NCBI GenBank assembly: GCA_020629955.1
Contig: JAHDCI010000008.1
Span: forward strand, 1-62,606
DNA: 62,606 bases
DNA from: Myxococcota bacterium
GTDB taxonomy: Bacteria > Myxococcota_A > Polyangia > Polyangiales > Houyiibacteriaceae
Reading direction: 5' to 3'
Under the pieces are notes generated by a model that did not search any database, was not told the origin of the DNA, and saw only the letters and a list, made by a program, of their open reading frames with translations. Below, one piece after another: positions 1-8,143 of the stretch. Positions within the stretch are counted from its first letter, which is position 1. Each line of letters starts with the position of its first letter. The translations under genes were made by a program, and so were the position numbers.

Positions 1-2
1 GC

Positions 3-107
3 CTTGGTGAAGAGACCCTCACCCACGAAGACGTGCAAGTCGTCGCGCAGCGCGCGCGCACGCGCTTCGTCGGCCTGGTCGACTCCCTCGTTCGCAAACT
101 CGGGTAG
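3..107 (+). CDS. 3' end of a CDS entering from the left (unidentified)
   Basis: Reading frame 3 is open from the window edge to a TAG at 105-107 and encodes a plausible amphipathic C-terminus of 34 residues (ends ...VGLVDSLVRKLG). The other two forward frames give low-complexity Arg/Ser-rich translations, typical of out-of-frame reading in GC-rich DNA. The product cannot be named from this fragment. It points the same way as the MoxR operon but is separated from it by the repeat array. Confidence 0.6.
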   Translation, partial: LGEETLTHEDVQVVAQRARTRFVGLVDSLVRKLG

Positions 108-142
108 GTCTAACTCCTCCTCCGTCCCGCGTAGGAGAAAAT

Positions 143-156
143 GGCGATGCATCGCC
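143..156. repeat. 14-bp perfect palindrome upstream of the tandem array
   Basis: GGCGATGCATCGCC is its own reverse complement. It lies 36 bp after the stop of the partial gene and about 60 bp before the tandem array. It could be a protein-binding site or part of a 3' structure; no T-tract follows, so it is not a classical terminator. Confidence 0.4.
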
Positions 157-218
157 TCGGTTCGACGACGCACTCAGGCTGCGAAGGCGAAGCAGTCTCG
201 TGCGAGCGTCCCCTCACG

Positions 219-605
219 ACGCGGGCATTGCCTGAGGAGAGAGGGGTTTTTACGAAAAATGAGATTCTGAAATCTCCATGCTCGAAAGCAGGAATCGGAG
301 CGATTCGAGCGACGACGTTATGGGGTGAATCGACGCGGGCTTTGCCTGAGGAGAGAGGGGTTTTTACGAAAAATGAGATTCTGAAATCTCCATGCTCGAA
401 AGCAGGAATCGGAGCGATTCGAGCGACGACGTTATGGGGTGAATCGACGCGGGCATTGCCTGAGGAGAGAGGGGTTTTTACGAAAAATGAGATTCTGAAA
501 TCTCCATGCTCGAAAGCAGGAATCGGAGCGATTCGAGCGACGACGTTATGGGGTGAATCGACGCGGGCTTTGCCTGAGGAGAGAGGGGTTTTTACGAAAA
601 ACCCC
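219..605. repeat. 114-bp direct tandem repeat array, three full units plus a partial fourth
   Basis: Units begin at 219, 333, 447 and 561 with ACGCGGGC. The three full units are identical except one base: units 1 and 3 have GCATTG where units 2 and 4 have GCTTTG, so the array reads as a duplicated dimer. Each full unit carries two small inverted repeats, GAGATT-CTGA-AATCTC and AATCG-GAG-CGATT, the second flanked by GCTCG and CGAGC. The truncated last unit ends at 585-605 in a perfect 9-bp hairpin with arms GGGGTTTTT and AAAAACCCC and loop ACG. The unit is a multiple of three, so an open frame crosses the array, but no start signal or protein-like composition supports coding. Confidence 0.9.
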
Positions 606-655
606 TAAATAAAAAAACACATTCTCGTTCGACACCAACAGCAGACTTAGGCATT

Positions 656-1690
<1,035 letters not shown>

Positions 1691-1693
1691 AGA

Positions 1694-2608
1694 GTGTCTT
1701 CCGAGAGCGAGATGCAATCGGAGGGAATGACTCCTACGCTTGCAGAGCGGGCGCAGACCGCTGCGGAGGGGCTCCGGCTGGCCGCTCTTCGTCTCAGCCA
1801 GTCGATCCGCGGCGGAACGCATCGAAGCGAACGTTTCGGCGCGAGCTCCGTTTTTGTGGAGCATCGGGCGTACCAACATGGAGACGACCCTCGAAGACTC
1901 GACTGGAAAGCTTACGCTCGCTCGGACCGTTATGTTGTGAAGCGGTTTGAGCAAGAAGCTCAGCTTCGATCCCTGCTCGCCATCGACAAAAGCGCTTCGA
2001 TGCGATGGTCCGGATTCGATGAACAAGGACCGGAGAAGCTCTTTCTGGGGCAGGTTGCTCTTGGGGCGCTTTCTCATCTTCTGCTGACTTCCGGCGATGA
2101 AGTCTCCTGTCTTGGGTTTGGATCGGCGCTCCACGGCGAACCGACGGTGGCACGCGGTGCGGGCGCGCTGCACCTCGCGCTCCGATCGCTGGCGGAAGAA
2201 CGGGTCGATGCCGAAACCCGTTTTGCTGAGGTGAACGCCGGGCTCGCAGACCGCGCGCCCTACGGCGGCGCGCTGGTGATCGTAAGTGATTTTATTGGTG
2301 CTACGGCGGAGGATTTCGCGCCGCTGGCGTCACTTCGCGCGAGAGGTGTCCGGCTTGCGTTGCTTCAAACACTCCATGCAGACGAACTGACGCTTTCGGG
2401 CGATGAGGCGGCGCGTTTCGAAGGGCTGGAGGGGGAGGACTCGGTTCTCGCCGATCCCCAAGCGGTCGCCGAGGCGTACCGCACCGCGGTGGATGAGTTC
2501 ATTCGTAGCATTCGAGAAGTGGCCACTCAGTTGGGGGCGACCTACGGGCTTGTCTCGGACGACGCGTCACTTGGGCCTGTCCTGAGGCAGCTCTTGGAGG
2601 CGCTCTGA
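1694..2608 (+). CDS. DUF58 domain protein (BatB/MoxR-associated)
   Basis: 304 residues with the DUF58 signature early in the chain (HRSERFGASSVFVEHRAYQ, then DDPRRLDWKAYARSDRYVVK) followed by a degenerate vWA fold (LLAIDKSASM). DUF58 proteins regularly sit between moxR and vWA membrane protein genes and are thought to cooperate with the ATPase. It starts with GTG three bases after the moxR stop; ATGs at 1712 and 1727 are alternatives. Its TGA overlaps the next gene's ATG by one base (TGATG), so translation is probably coupled. Confidence 0.92.
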   Translation: MSSESEMQSEGMTPTLAERAQTAAEGLRLAALRLSQSIRGGTHRSERFGASSVFVEHRAYQHGDDPRRLDWKAYARSDRYVVKRFEQEAQLRSLLAIDKSASMRWSGFDEQGPEKLFLGQVALGALSHLLLTSGDEVSCLGFGSALHGEPTVARGAGALHLALRSLAEERVDAETRFAEVNAGLADRAPYGGALVIVSDFIGATAEDFAPLASLRARGVRLALLQTLHADELTLSGDEAARFEGLEGEDSVLADPQAVAEAYRTAVDEFIRSIREVATQLGATYGLVSDDASLGPVLRQLLEAL

Positions 2609-4557
2609 TGGGCCTCGTCGCTCCACTTGGCATTTTGCTCGGGCTCGGAATTCTCGTTCCTCTCTACCTTCACTTCGTCCGGGCGAAAGACGCGGAGAAG
2701 AGAACGCTTCCGACAGTGGCGCTCCTTCAGAAAGCGATGGCCCAAGCGCAGCGTACGAAGCGTTTGCGGGACGTCCTCCTCCTGGCGCTCCGAATCACCG
2801 CGGTTCTCCTTCTGGCGTTTGGGGCAGCTGGGCCTTTTCTTTGGACCAACGCACTCACGGCCGAGGCTCGTGGTCGTTACGTATTGGTGCTCGACGATTC
2901 GATGTCGATGGGCGCCGAGGATTCCTCTGGCAACCGCTTCGAACGGATGCGCGAGGAGGCCCTTGAGGCGGTCGCGAACTTGAGTCCTGGCTCCGAGATG
3001 GCGGTGGTCCTCGGGGGCGCTCCCCCGCGGCTCTTTGTGCCGCCGACTGAGGAGCGTGCGATTTTGGAACGTCGGCTTCAGGAGCTTGAGGTCAGCGGCC
3101 GGGGTACCGCGCTCGGCAGTGCGATCGAGACCGCGGAGCGGATCGCTTTGCGCGGTACGGGCGTTCGCCGGGTTGTCGTCTACTCCGACTTTGCGGTGCA
3201 TAGCGGACCTCCGGATGCCTGGACAGGCGCCGGACAAGTCGAACTCCGTTGGGTTCGAGTCGGGGATCAGGATGCTCCTCCGAATTGGTCGCTTCGTGAG
3301 TGCCGAGCCGAGCTCGATCCGCTCGACCCATCCGGCGAGCTCGCGATCTTAAGCGCGTCCCTATCCGGCCCCGCCGGGGAGGTGCAGGTCTCTCTCCGTC
3401 GAAACGAAGAGGTGATGGAAACCCGAGAGATCCGCCAAGGCGACTCCGCGACTCCGATCCGATTCCGGATAGCGAAGGATGCGGCGGTGAGTGGGCTCGA
3501 GCTTGCGCTTGAAGGAAACGAAGACGCGCTTGGGGCGGACGATAGCTGCCAGGTCGCGCTCTCTCAAAATGCCCGGACTCGAGTGCTGATCGTTCGCGGT
3601 GAGGTGCACTCCGGTCGCGTGAACGATGAGGTCGCGTTTTTGAGTCGCGCACTCGAAGTCTCACCGACCCATCCGGAAGTTCGGGTGCTTGACCTCGCGA
3701 GCTTTGAGGCGTCCCCGTTACCAGAGATGGATGTCTTGGTGCTCGCGAATACGCCGCGATTGAGCGACCAGCGTCGCGTCGATGTATCGCAAGCGCTTGA
3801 AGAAGGACGCGTTGGGATATGGGTCACCGGTGGCGAAAACTCGGGTCCATCCCTTCGAAATCTTCCTGCCTTTGGCCCGCGGCGGGATCTCCCGGCGGGC
3901 ACAGAGGTTTCGGGTGGTCCTCTTGATGGCGCCCGAATCACAAAAGTTCGGAGCGTCGACCCACAAGGCTTCGATTCTTTGATCCATGTGGGCGACGTTC
4001 CTCTTTTTGGCCGCCTCGAACGCGGCCGGGGTAGAGCGTCGATTTTTGCAGGGGGCTTCGACTTCGAGTGGTCGGCGCTTCCACTTCATCCGGGGTTTGT
4101 GGCCTTTGTCGATGCGGAACTTCGTTTCTTGGCGGGAGCTCGCAGCGGCATTTCAGATCGTATGACCACCGGCGACGTATTGCGGTTGCCCGAAGGAACA
4201 CGGGTGGTCTCGCCAGATGGCGAGACGTTGGTCCGCGCGCCGGCCAATATGGAAGAGCCCGCGGACGGCTTGGTCGCGTTTGGCGAAACCGGCCGTGCGG
4301 GGCTCTATCGGATCGAGGGCGAACGTCTCGATTTGAGGATCAGTGTTCAGGCTCCGGCGAGCGAATCGCTCCTTCAGCCACTCGAACTCCCGGAAGCGTC
4401 TGCCGGGGCTACTGTTCGGGCTCAGGCTCAGGGCGAGCAACAACGCCGCCCCCTTGCGGACGTGTTCTTTCTGCTCGCTGCGATCGCATTAGTGCTTGCG
4501 GGTTTGGTGCGGAGCGGGCTCGGAGCGGCAGTCTATCGTCGATGGGGAAGGGGCTAA
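2608..4557 (+). CDS. BatA-like membrane protein with vWA domain
   Basis: 649 residues. The N-terminus is the aerotolerance-regulator BatA domain, with two hydrophobic segments (about 3-22 and 58-77) around a KRTLPTVALLQK segment. A vWA domain follows with the metal-site motif DDSMSMG near 95-101. A long extracytoplasmic region leads to a last membrane helix close to the C-terminus (FFLLAAIALVLAGLV). Probably the membrane partner of the MoxR/DUF58 pair. Its last 149 bp overlap the convergent DUF4015 gene. Confidence 0.9.
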   Translation: MGLVAPLGILLGLGILVPLYLHFVRAKDAEKRTLPTVALLQKAMAQAQRTKRLRDVLLLALRITAVLLLAFGAAGPFLWTNALTAEARGRYVLVLDDSMSMGAEDSSGNRFERMREEALEAVANLSPGSEMAVVLGGAPPRLFVPPTEERAILERRLQELEVSGRGTALGSAIETAERIALRGTGVRRVVVYSDFAVHSGPPDAWTGAGQVELRWVRVGDQDAPPNWSLRECRAELDPLDPSGELAILSASLSGPAGEVQVSLRRNEEVMETREIRQGDSATPIRFRIAKDAAVSGLELALEGNEDALGADDSCQVALSQNARTRVLIVRGEVHSGRVNDEVAFLSRALEVSPTHPEVRVLDLASFEASPLPEMDVLVLANTPRLSDQRRVDVSQALEEGRVGIWVTGGENSGPSLRNLPAFGPRRDLPAGTEVSGGPLDGARITKVRSVDPQGFDSLIHVGDVPLFGRLERGRGRASIFAGGFDFEWSALPLHPGFVAFVDAELRFLAGARSGISDRMTTGDVLRLPEGTRVVSPDGETLVRAPANMEEPADGLVAFGETGRAGLYRIEGERLDLRISVQAPASESLLQPLELPEASAGATVRAQAQGEQQRRPLADVFFLLAAIALVLAGLVRSGLGAAVYRRWGRG

Positions 4558-5686
4558 GGCCCCGGGCGGGACCGGACATGGCCCGCCGGAACATCCCGTA
4601 GCGCGCTCCTGGATGCCACATCAAGAAGCCATCTGAACCACCAAAACGAGCGCCTCGAATCTGCTGGGCGACAACGCGTCCGTTCCAGCCTTCGTGACCC
4701 GCGCCGCGCGAGAACGCTTGCAGGTAGGGGCGAATCACCGGCCGTGGACCAACACGCCGACGAAGCGCCGAGACGCCATCTTCGATCAGGAGGCGCGAAC
4801 GGTTCGCTTGGCCAACACGCCAAGTGCGCATCGCGTTGAGGTAGAGCATCGGAGAGATGACTTCGACGTGGTCCGCCCACGCGCGCAGATCTTGCCCAAG
4901 GCCAGAGGGATCACCTTCGCGATAGGCTGCGAGACCAAACACATCGACGCCGACCGGAATGTGGATCGCGCGGTCGATATTCTGGAGCAGTTCGATCAAG
5001 ACGTCGGAACGGCTCTCGCCTTGGTCGGCGGGGTAGCGCGCGTATTGAACTCCTTCGTCGACGGGGAAACGAACGTAGTCGAGCTGTACTTCATCGAAGC
5101 CCATCTCTTCGGCTTCCCGCGCCAACTCCACGATCATCTCGTGGTTGTCCCGGTTGTAGGGGTCGAGCCAGGTTCCGCCGGTTCCCCACGAGGTCCACGG
5201 ACGATCGCGACGAATGTGGAGGATCGAACGTTCGGGATAACGGGCAGGGAGAAGCGGGTCGGCAAAACACACGATTCGTCCGATCGTGTAAACCCCGGCC
5301 TCCTTAATGTCGCTGAGCAGTTGCTCGGGCTCTTCGATCCAGTTCTGCTCTTGGTCGGCGAGTTCGGGAACGTCCGTGTCATAGGTAACGCGGCCGGAGC
5401 CGTCTTTGAGATCGATGACCACCGCGTTGGTCCGAGTCGCTTCGACGAGCTCCACGACATCTTGCGCGGTGCGTCGTCGAAACCAGTTGCCCGGAAGGTA
5501 GACCCCAGTCGCTCGCTGACCTGCTTCCGTGATCTCGTCGTAATACGGGTCGGTCTCGGTTTCGGCGGTTTGCTCCCGTTCACCACTGCCTTCTGCGCTC
5601 TGTGGTGAGTCCGCGTGGGAATAGTTCGCCACCATCCCCGCCATGGCGATCAAAACCAAACACACCGAAAACCTTTTCCCAAGCAT
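4409..5686 (-). CDS. DUF4015 putative glycoside hydrolase, secreted
   Basis: About 425 residues with a signal peptide (MLGKRFSVCLVLIAMAGMVA) and a DUF4015/GH-like TIM-barrel region starting at GVYLPGNWF. Conserved-looking strand ends include VVIDLKDGSGRV, IGRIVCFADPLL, WLDPYNRDN, DEVQLDYVRFP and VEVISPMLYLN; the acidic residues in these are candidate catalytic positions. The start at 5686 is preceded by GAGGAG at about 10 bases; a longer frame to 5776 adds residues upstream of the signal peptide. The 49-residue Pro/Glu/Arg-rich tail is antisense to the 3' end of the BatA-like gene. Substrate unknown. Confidence 0.85.
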   Translation of the reverse strand: MLGKRFSVCLVLIAMAGMVANYSHADSPQSAEGSGEREQTAETETDPYYDEITEAGQRATGVYLPGNWFRRRTAQDVVELVEATRTNAVVIDLKDGSGRVTYDTDVPELADQEQNWIEEPEQLLSDIKEAGVYTIGRIVCFADPLLPARYPERSILHIRRDRPWTSWGTGGTWLDPYNRDNHEMIVELAREAEEMGFDEVQLDYVRFPVDEGVQYARYPADQGESRSDVLIELLQNIDRAIHIPVGVDVFGLAAYREGDPSGLGQDLRAWADHVEVISPMLYLNAMRTWRVGQANRSRLLIEDGVSALRRRVGPRPVIRPYLQAFSRGAGHEGWNGRVVAQQIRGARFGGSDGFLMWHPGARYGMFRRAMSGPARGLSPFPIDDRLPLRARSAPNPQALMRSQRAERTRPQGGGVVARPEPEPEQ

Positions 5687-5902
5687 CCCTATCGACCTCC
5701 TCAGCGCACCTTCTGCGCAGAACGCGATCGTATCGGAAACCTGCCCGCGAGTGCCACAAATATGCACATGTAGCACATGCGGAAATTGCGGAAAATATGA
5801 ATGAGATCCGTAGAACCGGACCGAAGTTCAAGAAAAAGCCAATGAATCCGAATCGTTTCTTCGGCTCCCAAAACGACGCTGAGCGACCTCGTTGTCAGGG
5901 TG

Positions 5903-5970
5903 AAAGGTGAGTAAATTCAGTGGCTTAACGTTCTCGGTGAAATCCGGTCACCATTTCACCGTGTGTGAAA
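5903..5970. promoter_or_regulatory. inverted-repeat cluster (GGTGAAA motifs) upstream of the PP2C gene
   Basis: CGGTGAAAT (5935-5943) and ATTTCACCG (5953-5961) are perfect inverted arms around CCGGTCACC. A further GGTGAAAGGTGA lies just upstream and a TGTGTGAAA just downstream. Position and symmetry suggest an operator or a structured leader in the divergent interval between the DUF4015 and PP2C genes. No regulator is identified. Confidence 0.4.
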
Positions 5971-6092
5971 ACTGTAACGACCGGCATGCGAATGCCTAGA
6001 ATCAATGATTGTGTATTGACGACCGGGTGTCGGAATCGATAGCCTCAGGGCTCGATGTTGACGTCCCCTTATTCCAGGATTCGAAGCACTCC

Positions 6093-6875
6093 GTGAGCAG
6101 AGCGAGAGTCATCGCAGCCGGCAGCACAGACGTCGGCATGAAGAGACAACACAACGAGGACAACTTTACCGTCCTTGAAGAGGATCACCTCTATGTCGTC
6201 GCAGACGGGATGGGAGGACACGCATCCGGGGAAGTCGCGAGCCAAATGGCCATCGACACCCTCCGCGAGTTCTTCTCAGCCACGAGCGCGGATCCGGAAG
6301 CGACCTGGCCATACAAAATGGACAAGTCGCGAGGGTACGAGGAGAACCGACTGATCACGAGCATCAAGCTTGCGAATCTTCGGATCTTCGAGGCGGCCCA
6401 AAGGGATTCCAAGTTGCGCGGTATGGGGACGACTTTGGTCGGTATCCTCATCGTCGATGACGGTGTATTGATCGCACACGTCGGCGACTCCCGCGCCTAT
6501 CGCGTTCGCGATGGCAAGATGGAGCAGCTCACCGAAGATCACTCGCTTCTCAACGATTACATCAAGATGAAGCGTCTCACCGAAGAAGAGATTGCGAACT
6601 TCCCGCACAAGAACGTCATCGTTCGCGCCCTGGGTATGAAAGAGGGGGTCACCGTCGACACCACCCTCGATCGCCCACAACCGGGGGACATCTACGTTCT
6701 CTGCAGTGATGGTCTTTGCGGGCCTGCCACGGACGAAGAGATTCGCCAGGTGGTGGTCGCGGAAGGTGCCGACTTACAGTCCGCCTGCGACAAGCTTGTG
6801 CAGAAGGCGAACGACAATGGCGGACCAGACAACATCACGGTCGTCCTCGCCAAGGTCGTCGGCTCGGCAAGCTGA
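6093..6875 (+). CDS. PP2C-family Ser/Thr protein phosphatase
   Basis: About 260 residues with all PP2C signatures: GMKRQHNEDNF at the start of the domain, VVADGMGGHASGE, AHVGDSRAYRVR, YVLCSDGL and a terminal GGPDNITVVL. The metal-binding Asp residues in DGMGG, CSDGL and GPDN are present. It would reverse Hanks-type kinase phosphorylation; a kinase-like gene lies at 38398-39969, and any pairing is inference. The start is uncertain: GTG at 6093 begins just before the domain, while GTG at 6027 or TTG at 6009 would add up to 28 residues that match nothing. TTGACG near 6015 with ATAGCC 17 bases later could be a promoter for the short form. Confidence 0.93.
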   Translation: MSRARVIAAGSTDVGMKRQHNEDNFTVLEEDHLYVVADGMGGHASGEVASQMAIDTLREFFSATSADPEATWPYKMDKSRGYEENRLITSIKLANLRIFEAAQRDSKLRGMGTTLVGILIVDDGVLIAHVGDSRAYRVRDGKMEQLTEDHSLLNDYIKMKRLTEEEIANFPHKNVIVRALGMKEGVTVDTTLDRPQPGDIYVLCSDGLCGPATDEEIRQVVVAEGADLQSACDKLVQKANDNGGPDNITVVLAKVVGSAS

Positions 6876-6895
6876 GCTACCTCAACTGCAATGCG

Positions 6896-6924
6896 AAAAG
6901 CCGAGCCCAGTGCTCGGCTTTTTT
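6896..6924 (+). terminator. Rho-independent terminator after the PP2C gene
   Basis: Stem GCCGAGC / GCTCGGC with a short CCAGT loop, A-run before and TTTTTT after. It begins 20 bases after the stop codon. Confidence 0.9.
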
Positions 6925-6943
6925 GTTATCGGCATGATGATGT

Positions 6944-7105
6944 TAGTGCGTGTTTCAAATCGCTAGAAGGGCCCTCTTCCGCCAGGGCCTCCGATCCGAG
7001 TTTCGCTCTTCCTTCGATATACCCGGCATGTCGTCCGCTTTCCGAACCTCCGGTCGGCGCCCTGACGAAAGATCATCCCTTCTATCGATTTGATCCCCGC
7101 ACTAG
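6944..7105 (+). repeat. R1 dispersed repeat, copy A
   Basis: About 160 bp. It begins TAGTGCGTG, then CAAATCGCTAGAAGGGCCC, and ends ATCGATTTGATCCCCGCACT, matching copies at 33402, 38178, 48103, 54238, 57270 (minus strand) and 62553. It lies downstream of the PP2C terminator. Its far end overlaps the stop codon of the convergent TPR gene (7102-7104). The 8-bp inverted arms CGAGCTTC/GAAGCTCG of other copies are degenerate here. Confidence 0.92.
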
Positions 7106-7953
7106 CGGGTTTCGAGTCGCTGAATATTCTCTCTCGCTCGGCTTGCGGCGGAGGGGTCACGGGCCTCGACCTCGCGGATATATCGTTGGTAGGTCTCGAT
7201 CGCGAGTTCGTTCTGGCCGACCTGCTCGTAGCAGATCGCGAGGTCGAAGAGCGTGCCTTCGGAATGGTCGCCGAGTTCGAGCGCGCGCGTATAGTGAACG
7301 ATCGCTTCGCCGTAGCGTTCGATGGAGCGAAGGCAGATGGCCAAGTTGAGGTGAATCTGTGCGTTATCCTCGTGCGCCGCAACAGCCTGCTCGAGAAGCA
7401 CGACGGCCTCTTCGTTTCGCCGAGCGCGCCGGTAGGCCACGCCGAGGTTGTTCATCAGGTCTGGATTGTTGGGGTGGCGCGTGAGGCCGGAGCGGTACGC
7501 CGTGATCGCGTCATCGAGACGCCGGAGGCGTCGGTACACTGCGCCGAGGTTTCCCCAGTGTGTCGGTTCGTCCGGTGCGAGTTCGCACGCGCGGCGAAGA
7601 GGCTCGACCGCTTCTTCGTAGCGGCGAAGGCGGATAAGGGTAGCGCCAACGAGACCATGCGCTTCCCCACTCTGAGGCTGTAGCTCGACTGTTCGGCGGT
7701 ACTCGGCGAGAGCGGGCTCGAGGCGGCCAAGGCGTCGCAAGATCGAGCCGGTCGACATATGTGCGGCTGCGTAGCTCCCTCGGTCGCGGATGGCGGCCTG
7801 ACATTCGGTGAGCGCCTGCTCAAGTCTTCCTGCGCGCTTGTGATTAAGACAAAGGCGGTAGTGAACTTCAGCCTCATCCGCGCGCGCGTCGGGGGTGAAA
7901 GAGAGGAGCGAGGCACCGGTGATGGCGGCGGAGAGCAGAAGTCGTTTGGGCAT
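7102..7953 (-). CDS. TPR-repeat protein, exported
   Basis: About 283 residues. A signal peptide (MPKRLLLSAAITGASLLSF, cleavage after ADARA-like PDARA) is followed by at least six tetratricopeptide repeats, seen as regularly spaced A-x-x-x-x-R-x-x-x-L and P-x-x-x-x-x-x-x-N-L-G-x-x-Y motifs. TPR arrays mediate protein-protein contacts; no catalytic domain is present. The start at 7953 is chosen because the signal peptide begins there; the longer frame to 8049 adds unrelated sequence. The TAG stop falls inside the last bases of R1 copy A. Confidence 0.85.
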   Translation of the reverse strand: MPKRLLLSAAITGASLLSFTPDARADEAEVHYRLCLNHKRAGRLEQALTECQAAIRDRGSYAAAHMSTGSILRRLGRLEPALAEYRRTVELQPQSGEAHGLVGATLIRLRRYEEAVEPLRRACELAPDEPTHWGNLGAVYRRLRRLDDAITAYRSGLTRHPNNPDLMNNLGVAYRRARRNEEAVVLLEQAVAAHEDNAQIHLNLAICLRSIERYGEAIVHYTRALELGDHSEGTLFDLAICYEQVGQNELAIETYQRYIREVEARDPSAASRARENIQRLETR

Positions 7954-8094
7954 CTTTGCTAGGACCGTCCTGGGTTGCCAATGATTCACTGCGATCGTCT
8001 CTCTTCCTGACATCGGATGACGGCCACGCCCGTTTCCGAATAGATTCACGGTAGATGATCCTCCGGGTTTTTAGAAGCCCGCTCAGCACAACGA

Positions 8095-8120
8095 AAAAGG
8101 GCGATGGTCTTCCATCGCCC
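8095..8120 (-). terminator. Rho-independent terminator of the MopE/vWA gene
   Basis: GGGCGATGG (8099-8107) and CCATCGCCC (8112-8120) form a perfect 9-bp stem with a 4-base loop. Read on the minus strand it is followed by a T-run (complement of 8094-8098), 24 bases after the stop of the gene at 8144. Confidence 0.9.
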
Positions 8121-8143
8121 TTCTTCCCACGGTTGGCTTCTCT

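Noticed and set aside
219-605. Tandem array as a CRISPR array
   Set aside because: The whole 114-bp unit repeats, with no unique spacers, and no cas gene is in the window.
141-608. Open frame across the tandem array as a repeat protein
   Set aside because: It stays open only because 114 is a multiple of three. No ribosome binding site, no recognisable fold, and it starts inside the palindrome region after the preceding gene.
4694-5608. 304-codon plus-strand frame opposite the DUF4015 gene
   Set aside because: Shadow of the DUF4015 gene; no start signal or protein-like features.
6944-7105. R1 as a Rho-independent terminator
   Set aside because: Most copies lack a T-run after the inverted arms, and copy A follows a complete classical terminator.
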